Source: Liolophura sinensis (Eukaryota > Mollusca > Polyplacophora > Chitonida > Chitonidae). Taken from it: 64,000 nt of DNA. The notes beneath the pieces are model-generated. The model worked only from the letters and a program-made list of their open reading frames with translations. It had not been told where the DNA came from and ran no database searches. The stretch lies in contig NC_088306.1 in the NCBI RefSeq assembly GCF_032854445.1, positions 9,388,193-9,452,192 of the forward strand, read 5' to 3'. Every line of letters begins with the position of its first letter. Position 1 is the first letter of the stretch. Positions 12,801 to 26,753 of this stretch are shown piece by piece. The position numbers and the translations under genes were made by a program.

Positions 12801-15800
12801 GACCAAATCAAACTCTAAAAATCTCTAGCTCTTTGTTTTAGGACACATACTGACACCAACTAACTCATTTAGGTCTGCTAAAGTTAAAACTTAAAGATCA
12901 AAATGGCACTTATTCACTTTCTAACTCCAAGAAATAAAATGCTGACCTACAGACATTGATCCTCCTGCCTTTTAATCAGTATGGCTCTAGTCCAACTTAC
13001 ATATATGTTTTATTACAAAATACCAAATGTTCTTTCTATCAAAAAATAAAGTGTTTATAAATCAATAATCTGTATGATAAACAGCAGAACATCTTCGTTT
13101 TCCATTCACTGTGTCTACAAAAGCCTAGTTAAAACATATTCAAAAGTATTGTGAATCACCAAATCCAAACTAAATATCTTACAGGCAATTTCTTCCATTT
13201 ATACTCATCATCCAACAATAAAATATAATCTGAATTTTCAATCAAACACAAATTACAAACTGTTCCTCATGAAAGAAATAGCAAGCAACAAATCATCCAC
13301 CCCTGGCTAAAATGGTAATTTTGGTGCTTGCTTTTCCTTACAAGGCAACATCTAATTTTACAGACCAAATAAAAATTTCAAAATCTACTGCTTTGTCTTT
13401 TTCAAGACACATATATACTGACTCCAACTAACTCATTTAAATGTACCAAAGCTGTAAAAACAAGACCAAAATGGCACAAATAGACTATTTAAATCTTAGA
13501 AAAATTCCTCAGATGTGGACACTGATTCTACTCCCGTTAGACCACTAGGGCTCTGGTACAACTAAGGTTTTAATACAAAATAAAAAATGTTCTTTCTTTT
13601 AAAAAAAAAAAACAAAAAAAAAATTTAAAACTGCGTATAAATCAATCAACTCTGTAAAAACTATAGAAAAGCTTCGTTTTCCATGTACCGTTTTCATAAG
13701 GCTAATCAAATTATGGAAAAAAGCACTTTGCAACAAAAAAATGTCAAATGAATATCATTCAACCCCTTTCTCCCATCTACTCAGAATCCTCCCCCCTCTC
13801 CCTCTCCCCCCAAAATACTCCAAACTCTATATCAAAGAAAAAGTAGAAACTGTTTCTGATGACAGAAATAGCAAGCAACAAATCATCCACCCTTGGCTAA
13901 AATGGTAATTTTTGTGTTTGCTTTTCCTTACAAGGCAAACAGCTAATACCAAAGACCAAATCAAACTCTAAAAATCTCTAGCTCTTTGTTTTAGGACACA
14001 TATTGACACCAACTAACTCATTTAGGTCTGCTAAAGTTAAAACTTAAAGATCAAAATGGCACTTATTCACTTTCTAAATCCAAGAAAAAAAAATGCTGAC
14101 CTATAGACATTGATTCACCTGCCTTTTAATAAGTAGGGCTCTAGTCCAACTTACATATATGTTTCATTACAAAATACCAAATGTTCTTTCTATCAAACAA
14201 TAAATGAAGTGTTTATAAATCAATAATCTGTAGGATAAACAGAACATATTCGTTTCCCATGCACTGTCTCCAAAATCCTAATTAAAACATATTCAAAAAT
14301 ACTGCGAATCAACAAATCTAAATTACATATCTTACAAGCAATTTCTTCTATTTATACTCATTATCCAACAATAAAATATACTCTGAATTTTAAATCAAAC
14401 ACAAATTACAAACTGTTCCTCATAAAAGAAATAGCAAGCAACAAATCATCCACCCCTGGCTAAAATGGTAATTTTGGTGCTTGCTTTTCCTTACAAGGTA
14501 ACATCTAATTTTAAGGACCAAATAAAAACTTAAAAATCTAAACCTTTCTGTTTCTCAAGACACATATATACTGACTCCAATTGACTTATTTAAGTGTACC
14601 AAAGCTGTAAGTAAAAGACTAAAAATGGCACTTATTGACTATCTAAATCTCAGAAAAAATTCCTAAGGCTAATCAGATTGTGCTCAAAAGTGGTTTGCAA
14701 CAAAAAAAATGCAAAATGAATATCATGGAAGCACTTTCTCACATCTACTCAGGGTCCTTCCCCCCTCCCCAAAATATGCTCCAAACTGTATATCATAGAA
14801 AAACTAGAAACTGTTCTTCATGAAAGAAATAGCAAGCAACAAATCATCCACCCCTGGCTAAAATGGTAATTTTGGTGTTTGCTTTTTCTTACAAGGCATC
14901 AACTTATACCAAAAGACCAAATCAAAACCTAACAAACTCTCTGTTTTAAGACACATACTGACACCAACTAACTGCATTTAAGTGTACTAAAGTAAAAATT
15001 TAAAGATCAAAATGGCACTTATTAACTTTCTAAATTCAACAAAAAAAAATGCTGACCTATAGACATTGGTTCTCCTGCCTTTTAATGAGTAGGGCTCTAG
15101 TCCAACTTAAATGTATGTTTTGTTACAAAATACCAAATGTTCTTTCCATCAAAAAATAAAGTGTTTATAAATCAATAATCTCTTATGATAAACAGCAGAA
15201 CATCTTCGTTTTCCATGCACTGTGTCTCCAAAAGCCTAGTTAAAAACATATTCAAAAGTATTGCGAATCAACAAACCCAAACTAAATATCTTACAAGCAA
15301 TTTCTTACATTTATACTCATTGTCCAACAATAAAATATAATCTGAATTTTCAATCAAACACAAATGACAAACTGTTCCTCATGAAAGAAATAGCAAGCAA
15401 CAAATCATCCACCCCTGGCTAAAATGGTAATTTTGGTGCTTGCTTTTCCTTACAAGGAAACATCCAATTTTACAGACCAAACAAAAACTTCAAAATCTAC
15501 CGCTTTCTCTTTCTCAAGACACATATATACTGACTCTAACTTACTCAATTAAGTGTACCAAAGCTGTAAATACAAGACCAAAATGGCACAAATATACTAT
15601 TTGAATTATAGAAAAATTCCTCAGCTATGGACACTGATTCTACTCCCGTTAGACCACTAGGGCTCCAGTACAACTAAGGTTTTAATACAAAATAAAAAAT
15701 GTTCTTTCTTTTAAAAAAAAAAACAAAAAAAAAAATTTTAAAACTGCGTATAAATCAATCAACTCTGTAAAAACTGTAGAAAAGCTTCGTTTTCCATGTA

Positions 15801-18800
15801 CCGTTTTCATAAGGCTAATCAAATTATGGTAAAAAGTAGTTTGCAACAAAAAAATGCAAAATGATATCATGCAAGCCCTTTCTCTCATCTACTCAGGATC
15901 CTCCCCCCTCCCCCCCCCCCCCCCCCCCCGCCGAAATACTCCAAAACTGTATATCGAAGAAAAAACTAGAAACTCTTTCTCATGACAGAAATAGAAAGCA
16001 ACAAATCATCCACCCCTGGCTAAAATGGTAATTTTGGTGTTGCTTTTCCTTACAAGGCAATAGCTAATACCAAAAATCAATTCGAAATCTAAAAATCTCT
16101 AGCTCTTTGTTTTAAGACACATACTGACACCAACTAACTCATTCAAAACCGCTACTCATGAAAGAAATAGCAAGCAACAAATCATCCACCCCTGGCTAAA
16201 ATGGTAATTTTGGTAACAAGGCAACATCTAATTTTAAGGACTAAATCAAAACTTGAAAATCTACAGCTTTCTCTTTCTCAAGACACATACATGTATATCT
16301 GACTCCAAATAACTCATTTAAGTGTACCAAAGCTGTAAACAACAGACTAAAATGGCAATTATTCACTATTTCTGGGAAAAACTGTAGAAAAGCTTTATTT
16401 TCCATGTAACGTTTTTAGAAGGCTAATCAAATTATTCTTAAAAGTAGTTTGCAACAAAAAAATGCAAAATGAATATCATGTAAGCACTTTCTCCCATCTA
16501 CTCAAGATCCTCCCCCTTCCCCCTCCCCCTCTCCCCAAAAATACTCCAAACTCTCTTTAAAAAAAAGAGTAGAAACTGTCCCTCATGAAAAAAAAATAGC
16601 AAGCAACAAATCATCCACCAGTGGCTAAACTGGTAATTTTGGTGTTTCCTTTTTCGTACCAGGCAACAACTAATACCAAAGACCAAATCAAAACCTGACA
16701 AGCTCTCTGTTTTAAAGACACATACTGACACCAACTAACTCATTTAAGTCTACTAAAGTAAAAAACTTAAAGATCAAAATGCACTTATTAACCTTCTAAA
16801 TCCAAGAAAAAAAATGCTGACCTATAGACATTGGTTCTCCTGCTTTTTAATGAGTAGGGCTCTAGTCCCAACTTACATATATGTTTTATTACAAAATACC
16901 AAATGTTCTTTCTATCAAACAATAAATGAAGTTTTTATAAATCAATAATCTCTATCATAAACAGCAGAACATCTTCATTTTCCATGCACTGTATCTCCAA
17001 AAGCCTAATTAAAACATATTCAAAACTATTGTGGATCAACAAGTCTAAACTAAATATCTTATAATCAATTTTTTTTTTCATTTTATACTCATTATCCAGC
17101 AATGACATATATTCTGAATATTTAATCAAACACGAATTAGAAACTGTTACTCATGAAAGAAATAGCAAGCATCATCCACCCCTGGCTAAAATGGTAATTT
17201 TTGTGCTTGCTTTTCCTTGCAAGGTAACATCTAATTTTAAACACCAAATAAAAACTTAAAAATCTATAGCTTTCTGTTTTTCAAGACACATATATACTGA
17301 CTTCAACTAACTCATTTAAGTGTACCAAAGCTGTAAACAAAAGACTAAAATGGCAATTATGGACTATTTCTGTGAAAAACTGTAGAAAAGCTTTGTTTTC
17401 CATGTACTGTTTTCATAAGGAGAATCAAATTATGCTCAAAAGTAGTGTGCAACAAAAAAAATACAAAATGAATATTAAGCAAACACTTTCACCCATCTAC
17501 ACATGATCCTCCCCCCTCCCCTCCCCGCCCCCCCAAAAATACTTCACACTCTATATGGAAGAAAAACTAGAAACGGTTCATCATGAAAGAAATAGCAAGC
17601 AACAAATCATCCATCCCTGGCTAAAATGGTAATTTTGGTGTTTGCTTTTCCTTACAAGGCAATAGCTAATATCAAACACCAATTCAAAATCTAAAAACCT
17701 CTAGCTCTTTGTTTTAAGACACATACTGACACCAACTAACTCATTTAAGTCTGCTAAAGTTAAAACTTACAGATCATAATGGTACTTATTAACTTCCTAA
17801 ATCTCAGAAGAAAAATGGTGACCTACAGACATTGATTCTCCTGCCTTGTTATGAGCTCTAGTCCCAACTTACATGTATGTTTCATTACAAACTACCAAAT
17901 GTTCTTTCTATCAAAAAATAAATAAAGTGCCTACAAATCAATTATCTCTCTGATAAACAGCAGAAAATCTTCGTTTTCCATGTACTGTGTCTCCAAAAGC
18001 GTAATTAAAACATATTCAAAAGTACTTTAAATTAACAAATCTAAACTAAATATCTGACAAGCAATTTCTTCTATTTATACTCAAAATCCAAAAATAAAAT
18101 ATACTCTGAATTTTGAATCAAACATGAATTAGAAACAGTTACTCATGAAAGAAATAGCAAGCAACACATCATCCACTCCTGGCTAAAATGGTAATTTTGG
18201 TGCTTGCTTTTCCTTACAAGGCAACATCTAATTTTAAGGACCAAATAAAAACTTCAAAATCTACAGCTTTCTCTTTCTCAAGACACATATATACTGACTC
18301 CAACTAACTCATTTAAGTGTACCAAAGCTGTAAAAAAAAGACCAAAATGGCACATATTGACTGTCTAAATTATAGAAAAATTCCCAAGGCTAGTCAAATT
18401 ATGCTAAAACGTAGTGTGCAACAAAAAAATGCAAAATGAATATCATGCAAGCACTTTCACCCATCTACACAGGATCCTCCCCCCCTCCCCCTCCCCCTCC
18501 CCCCCCCTCCCCAAAATACTCCACACTCTACATCGAGGAAAAAGTAGAAAATGTTCCTCATGAAAGAAATAGCAAGCAACAAATCATCCACCCCTGGCTA
18601 AAATGGTAATTTTGGTGTTTGCTTTTCCTTACGAGGCAATAGCTAGTATCAAAGACAAATTCAAAATCTAAAAACCTCTAGCTCTTTGTTTTAAGACACA
18701 TACTGACACCAACTAACTCATTTAAGTCTGCTAAAGTTAAAACTTAAAGCCAAAGTTAAAGCTGACCTACAGACATTGATTCTCCTCCCTTTTTATGAGC

Positions 18801-21800
18801 TCTAGTCCAACTTACATGTATGTTTCATTACAAACTACCAGATGTACTTTCTTTAAAAAAATAAATAAAGTGCTTACAAATCAATAATCTCTATGATAAA
18901 CAGCAGAAAATCTTCATTTTCCATGCACTGTGTCTCCAAAAGCCTAATTAAAACATATTCAAAAGTACTGTGAATTAACAAACCTAAACTAAATATCTGA
19001 CAAGCAATTTCTACTATTTATACTCATAATCCAAAAATAAAATATACTCTGAATTTTGAATAAAACACGAATTAGAAATCGTTACTCATAAAAGAAATAG
19101 CAAGCAACAAATCATCCACCCCTGGCTAAAATGCTAATTTTGGTGCTTGCTTTTCCTTACAAGGCAACATCTAATTTTAAGGACCAAATAAAAACTTGAA
19201 AATCTGCAGCATTCTGTTTCTCAAGACACATATATACTGACTCCAACTAGCTTATTTAAGTGTACCAAAGCTGTAAATAAAAGACTAAAATGACACATAT
19301 TGACTATCTAAATCAGAGAAAAATTCCTAAGCTATGGACACTGATTCTCCTGCCATTAGATCACCAGGGCTCCCATATATACTGAATCCATCCAACTCAT
19401 TTAAGTGTACAAAAGCTGTAAATAAAAAGACTGAAATGGAACTTATTGACTATCTAAATCTTAGAAAAATTCCTAAGGCTCATCAAATTATGCTCAAAAG
19501 TAGTTTGCAACAAAAAAATGCAAAATGAATATCATGCAAGCACTTTCTCCCATCTACTCAGGATCCTTCCCCCCTCCCCCCAATCCCCCCAAATACACTC
19601 CAAACTGTATATCATAGAAAAAGTAGAAACTGTTCTTCATGAAAAAAATAGCAAGCAACAAATCATCCACCAGTGGCTAAAATTTTGGTGTTTGCTTTTC
19701 CGTACAAGGCAACAACTAATACCAAAGACCAAATCAAACCCTGACAAGGTCTCTATTTTAAGACACATACTGACACCAACTAACTCATTTAAGTCTACTA
19801 AAGTGAAAACTTAAAGATCAAAATGGCACTTATTAACTTTCTAAATTCAAGAAAAAAAATGCTGACCTATAGACATTGATTCTTCTGCCTTTTAATGAGC
19901 AGGGCTCTAGTCCAACTTACATATATGTTTTATTACAAAATACCAAATGTTCTTTCTATCAAACAATAAATGAAATATTTGTAAATCAATAATCTCTATC
20001 ATAAACAGCAAAACATCTTCATTTTCCATGCACTGTGTCTCCAAAAGCCTAATTAAAACATATTCAAAAGTATTGTGGATCAACAAGTCTAAACTAAATA
20101 TCATCTTATAATCAATTTTTTTTCATTTTGTACTCATTATCCAGCAATGACATATACTCTGAATATGAAATTAAACTCGAATTAAAAACTGTTACTCATG
20201 AAAGAAATAGCAAGCAACAAATCATCCACCCCTGGCTAAAATGGTAATTTTGGTGCTTGCCTTTCCTCACAAGGCAACATTTAATTTTAAGGACCAAATC
20301 AAAACTTAAAAATCTACAGCTTTCTGTTTCTCAAGACACATATATACTGACTTCAAATAACTCATTTAAGTGTACCAAAGCTGTAAACAAAAGACTAAAA
20401 TGGCAATTATTGACTATTTCTGTGAAAAACTGAAGAAAAGCTTCGTTTTAAATTTACCGTTTTTATAAGGCTAATCAAATTATGCTCAAAAGTAGTTTGC
20501 AACAAAAAAATGCAAAATGAATATCATGCAAGCACTTTCTCCCATCTACACAGGATCCTTTCCCCCTTCACCCAATCCCCCAAAATATACTCCAAACTGT
20601 ATATCATAGAAAAAGTAGAAACTGTTCTTCATGAAAGAAATAGCAAGCAACAAATCATCCACCCCTGGCTAAAATGGTAATTTTGGTGCTTGCTTTTCCT
20701 TACAAGGCAACATCTAATTTTAAGGACCAAATAAAAACTTCAAAATCTACAGCTTTCTCTATCTCAAGACACATATATACTGACTCTAATTAACTTATTT
20801 AAGTGTACCAAAGCTGTAAAAAAAAGACTAAAATGGCACATATTGACTGTCTAAATCATAGAAAAATTTTTAAGGCTAGTCAAATTATGCTAAAACGTAG
20901 TGTGCAACAAAAAAATGCAAAATGAATATTATGCGTACAAGCACTTTCACCCATCTACTCAGGATCCTTCCCCACTCCTCCCAATCCCCCAAAATATACT
21001 CCAAACTGTATATCATAGAAAAAGTAGAAACTGTTCCTCATGAAAGAAATAGCAAGCAACAAATCATCCACCCCTGGCTAAAATGGTAATTTTGGTGTTT
21101 GCTTTTCCTTACAAGGCAACAGCTATTACCACAGACCAACTTAAAATCTAAAAACTTCTAGCTCTTTGTTTTAAGACACATACTGACACCAACTAACTCA
21201 TTTAAGTCTCCTAAAGTCAAAACTTACAGATCATAATGGTACTTATTAACTTTCTAAATCTCAGAAGAAAAATGCTGAACCTATACACATTGATTCTCCT
21301 GCCTTGTTATGAGCTCTAGTCCAACTTACATGTATGTTTCATTACAAACTACCAAATGTTCTTTCAATCAAAAAAAAAATTAAGTGCTTACGAATAAATT
21401 TTTTCTGTGATAAACAGCAGAAAATCATCGTTTTCCATGTACTTTGTCTCCAAAAGCCTAGTTAAAACATATTCAAAAGTACTGTAAATTAATCTGAACT
21501 AAATATCTTACAAGCACTTTCTTCTATTTATACTCATAATCCAAAAATAAAATATACTCTGAATTTTTAATCAAAAACGAATTACAAACCGTTACTCATG
21601 AAAGAAATAGCAAGCAACAAATCATCCACCCCTGGCTAAAATGGTAATTTTGGTGCCTGTTTTTCCTTGCAAGGCAACATCTAATTTTAAGGACCAAATC
21701 AAAACTTCAAAATCTACTGCTTTCTCCTTCTCAAGACACATATATACTGACTCCAAATAACTCATTTAAGTCTGTTAAAGTTAAAACTTAAAAATCATAA

Positions 21801-23600
21801 TGGTACTTATTAACTTTCTAAATATCAGAAGAAAAATGGTGACCTACAGACATTGATTCTCCTGCCTTTTCATGAGCCCTAGTCCAACTTACATGGATGT
21901 TTCATTACAAAATACCAAATGTTTTTTCTATCAAAAAATAAATAAAGTGCTTACAAATCAATTTTCTCTATGATAAACAGCAGAAAATCTTCGTTTTCCA
22001 TGTACTGGGTCTCCAAAAGCCTAATTAAAACATTTTCAAAACTACTGTGAATTAACAAATCTAAACTAAATGTCTGACAAGCAATTTCTTCTATTTATAC
22101 TCATAATACAAAAATAAAATATACTCTGAATTTTCAATCAAACACAAATTAGAAACTGTTACTCATGAAAGAAATAGCAAGCAACAAATCATCCACCCCT
22201 GGCTAAAATGGTAATTTTGGTGCTTGCTTTTCCTTACAAGGCAACATCTAATTTTAAGGACCAAATCAAAACTTGAAAATCTACAGCTTTCTGTTTCTCA
22301 AAACACATATATACTGACTCCAACTAACTCATTTAAGTGTACCAAAACTGTAAATAAAAGACTAAAATGACACATATTGACTATCTAAATCATAGAAAAA
22401 TTCTTGAGCTATGGACACTGATTCTCCTGTCATTAGACCACTAGGGCTCCCATATATACTGACACCAACTAACTCATTTAAGTGTACCAAAGCTGTAAAT
22501 AAAAGACTAAAATAGCACTTATTGACTATCTAAATCTTAGAAAAATTCCTAAGGCTAATCAAATTATGCTCAAAAGTAGTTTGCAACAATAAAATGCAAA
22601 ATGAATATCATGCAAGCACTTTCTTCCATCTACTCAGGATTTTGTTTTATTACAAAATACCAAATGTTCTTTCTATCAAACAATCAATGAAGTGTTTATA
22701 AATCAATAATCTCTAAGATAAACAGCAGAACATTTTCGTTTTCCATGCACTGTGTCTCCAAAAGCTTAATTAAAACATATTCAAAAGTGTTGTGGATCAA
22801 CAAGTCTAAACTAAACATCTTATAATCAATTTTTTTTCATTTTATACTCATTATCGAAGAATGACATATACTCTGAATTTTGAATTAAACACCAATTAGA
22901 AACTGTTCTTCATGAAAGAAAAAGCAAGCAACAAATCATCCACCCCTGGCTAAAATGGTAATTTTTGTGTTTGCTTTTTATTACAAGGCATCAACTAATA
23001 CCAAAGACGAAATGAAAACCTGACAAGCTCTCTGTTTTAAGACAGACACCAACTAACTGATTTAAATCTACTAAAGTAAAAACTTACAGATCAAAATGGC
23101 ACTTATTAACTTTCTAAATCCAAGAAATAAAATGATGACCTATAGACATTGATTCTTCTGCCTTTTAATCAGTACGGCTCTAGTACAACTTACATGTATA
23201 TTTCATTATTTCGGTATTGTTTCATTCCGTTACTCATGAAAGAAATAACAAGCAACAAATCATCCACGACTAGCTAAAATGGTAATTTTGGTGCTTTTTT
23301 TTTTTACAAGACAAGAGCTAATACCAAAGACAAATCAAATACTTGAAAATCTCTAGCATTGTTTGTTTTGAAGAAAGATAATGAAACCACATAGCTAATT
23401 TTTTTAGTGTGGTAAAGTTAAAAATAAAAGATCAAAATTGCATTTGTTGTCTACTTTAATCTTAGAAAAGAAATTACTGACCTAAACATTGATTTTCCTG
23501 CCTTCAGGTCAATATATAGGGCTCTAATACAACTTGAATACAAAATACCAAACGTTCTATCAAAAAATCAAATAAATACAAACTGCCTGCAAATCAGTAA
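9846..23600. repeat. complex satellite, main array
   Basis: About 28 cores containing ATCATCCACCCCTGGCTAAA (for example near 10198, 10763, 11174, 12136, 12726, 14440, 15397, 18165, 20217, 22182), mostly at alternating ~400 and ~560 bp. Variants near 12360-12600, 13500-13740 and 15600-15860 carry an extra ~190-bp segment with an A-run and stretch the spacing to ~600 bp. Units near 16000-16170 and 22620 are truncated, and the right end past 23200 decays. Every short arm has a C-rich tract after aggatcctt. No coding signal was seen. Confidence 0.95.
15900..15930. repeat. long C tract in satellite unit
   Basis: Near-uninterrupted C run at the fixed C-rich position of the short satellite arm; similar tracts lie at 1996-2016 and 18478-18512. 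The minus strand is G-rich and could fold as a G-quadruplex. Confidence 0.8.
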
Positions 23601-23639
23601 TCTTGTACGATGAATTAATTAATTCCTATTTATATAAAT

Positions 23640-24367
23640 GTTCTTTATATATTACTGTAATTCCCAACAGGAGATGAATAAACAAATCTACTTCAACCTC
23701 TGAGTAAAAGTACAAAGTATTTAAAACTATAGTATTTTTCAAACTTGATACCTTTCATAGTACTTGACTTAAAATGATTAAGCATAACTATAAAACATTT
23801 AGAAAAGTGTGGAAAACATTGGCATACATGGATAATTTAAAGTATACAAACAATAAAATAATCAGAGGAATCTAGCGTTTCAAGTTTGCAGGCTATAAAC
23901 TATAATTAGTTTAATTGAAGGGATAATACACCATGGTGGTAATATCTACAGGTGGGTACAAATAAATTACAATACATCTGTCAGTCTATTTCTGTATCTG
24001 TAAATAAAGTACGAGGTTTCTTAGATAAATCTCCAGAAACTGAACCAAAATGCTGATTTACAAAAGAAAAGCAGAATTAAAATACCCTCTGAACGCTGGT
24101 AAAGCTAAAGTCAAGAGTATTTCAAGATAGAAGAAATATTTTGATTCATAAAAGCTTATAGATTTTACTTTTTTGCTCAACAAATAAGATCAATGTGAAA
24201 TCTGACTCGGACTGATTAAGAGTGCACCCCTGAGATACAGTACCTTCATTTTATCAGAGTATATTAGATGAACTGATTTATTACATGAACACACACGGGC
24301 AGTAAACTACATGTAAACACACATAAAATTAAGAGTTTTTTGAAAAAAAACAAAACAAAACAAGGAT
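23640..24367. repeat. third, diverged subunit of the block
   Basis: Similar to about 3160-3898 and 25020-25753: shared catagtacttgact, aaaataatcag, atctacaggtgggta and tacagcacc-type strings in the same order. It is more diverged than the other subunits, so it is an older member of the tandem series. Confidence 0.75.
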
Positions 24368-24840
24368 AAAATGGCGCTATGAAAGGAAGGAGAACAAATC
24401 GTACCACAGGCTACAGTATTGTTTCTAATTGATCACTGAATGTGACCAAAACCCTCTATTCTGTATGAGATCTACCTTTGTAACATCAATTTAATGTCTT
24501 TTGTGTATTTTAAGTTAATATTGAAAACAAACAGCGGTTTTATAGGCACAACATACACCTGTGTCTCGTGGCTCCCTTTTTTGTCACCAGCAAGCCTAGG
24601 CTACACATTTCGCGGTCAGAAAACTTTGTATCCCGACCGCATTCCGACAAAGGGGGCCTGACACAAGAACGATTAACAAGAATTAGCTTACCTGTGTACG
24701 CTAGCTTGTCGGGTGTTTCACTCAGGATTTTTTTAGAATTTGAAGTACAAGGACCACGAGGTCATTTCAGCTCACAGCGAGCTGACCACAAAACTGTCTG
24801 TTGAAATTTCATCCGGCCTTGGATACACCGTTGACGACAG

Positions 24841-24876
24841 TGACGTCATTATCCTGACGTCATATCGATGACGTCA
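24841..24876. promoter_or_regulatory. CRE triplet, copy 2 subunit a
   Basis: Perfect TGACGTCA at 24841-24848, 24855-24862 and 24869-24876, 14-bp period. The middle site is perfect here and has one mismatch in copy 1. Confidence 0.65.
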
Positions 24877-26214
24877 CAAATATACACTGCACTGTTGACA
24901 ATACAATGCAAGATATGTCTACAGGGTTTTTCACATTTCACAAATAAACGAGGGAACAACCCAAGTAGATTTAGAAATATGCTACATTTTGAGTACACAC
25001 ATTAGCACTCATGGACATCCTTCATTAATTATCTGAATCAATAATCCTTCTAATCAAAGTGAAAAAAAAATTTCTTTTTTACACCAAAGGCAAAAGCAAA
25101 TATCTTCTACGATTAATTAAGCTTTTCGAAAAATATTCTTCAAACTCTGAACAGTTCATAGTACTTGACTCAAAAATGATTACATATAATTGTAAAGTAT
25201 TTAGAAAAGTATTGAACACACTGACATACATGTACATACACGATTTACAGGATAAACAACGATAAAATAATCAGCTGAATGTAGCGTTCCAAGTTTACAA
25301 GATACAAACTATATATAATTGCTATAATTTATTGGATAATGCACCGCGATAGTAACATCTACAGGTGGGCACAATGCACCTATGGGTGTATTTACGTGCA
25401 CATGTTTGTATACATAAATAAAGCACGAGGCTGTGTGTATAAATCTTGCAAATCTTAACCAAAAAATAATCTACAAGAGAAAAACCGGAAAGAAAATATT
25501 TGCTGAAGGCTGGTAATGCTAAAGAATATTTTAACGTGGAAGAAAATTTTTAATTAAAAAAAATCTAGTACATTTTACTTCTTTGGTAAAGTAGTAAAAT
25601 CTATTTAGGACTGCAGCTCTGATATACAGCACCATCATTTTATTACAGTGAATTAAATTAACTAATTAAAATTATTAAATGAACATATACAGAGGCAGTA
25701 AACTAGATGTAGACCCATATGAAATTAATAAAAAGTTTAAAAAAAGAGCAGGCAAAATGGCGCTATGAAAAGAAGGAAAGCAAATCCTACTACAGCCTTT
25801 TACAGGCTTCAGCATTGATCCTAATTGAACACTGAACCCCTAATAACCAAAACCCTGTAATCTACATATGGGGTATACTTTTGTACACCAATTTAATGAC
25901 TGAGTGTTGAAGTTAATACTGAAAACAAAAAAGACTCAAGGCTCCCTTCTTTTCCATCAGTGAGCCTACACATTTCGCGGTCGGGCAACTTTGTGTCCCG
26001 ACACCATTCAGGCGAATGGGGCCTGACACAAGAACGATTACCAAATATTCGCTTACCCACATCACTCTGAAATGTGTGTACATCAGCTTGTCGGGTATTC
26101 CACTGAGGGTTTTTTAAGAATTTGAAATAAAAGGACCACGAGGTCGTTTCAGCTCAGCTTGCTGACCATAAAACTCTCTGTTGATACTTCATGCTACCTT
26201 GGATACAACACCGC

Positions 26215-26250
26215 TGACGTCATCATCATGACGTCAAAGCAATGACGTCA
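26215..26250. promoter_or_regulatory. CRE triplet, copy 2 subunit b
   Basis: Perfect TGACGTCA at 26215-26222, 26229-26236 and 26243-26250, 14-bp period. Additional perfect sites lie at 26878-26885 and 26956-26963. Confidence 0.65.
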
Positions 26251-26753
26251 CAAATAAACCTTTAACTTTTGCAATGCAAAAGTTTTCACACTTCACAAAT
26301 AATCGACAGACTATTACAGGTAAATATCTTTAGAAATATGCCAAATTTGGGGCATAAACATTTCCACTCACGGACAAAGTTAATAACTGGAAATAATGAA
26401 AGAATTAAACTGTTTACTCCCCCTTCATATGTAAACGTATTTCGCTAGTTCAGATATAGGTTTTCTTGACAATATCTGTTACATACACCAACAGGAAATA
26501 TCGTTTCCTGTTTATGGGGAAAACTGCATCAATCCACATGACTTTACAAATACATCTACTTAGACATTATACACATGGATTAAAAGTTGTCGTCTGTTCA
26601 ACTTCAGCTTAGGTTTAATGTTTTGATACAGTTGCTACTAAATTCGGGCCTACTGGTTTAAACATTCGTGCCACAAGCCAGAAACCACCCATTTTCTTTA
26701 ACAAAAAAGGGTTGTCTTATTAAACTAAAATATTGAACTAGTCATCTGTAACA

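Larger units (their letters stand above)
24368..26500. repeat. internal 1.4-kb tandem duplication within copy 2
   Basis: Subunits start at 24368 and 25754 (period 1386 bp), matching the arrangement in copy 1. Confidence 0.85.
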
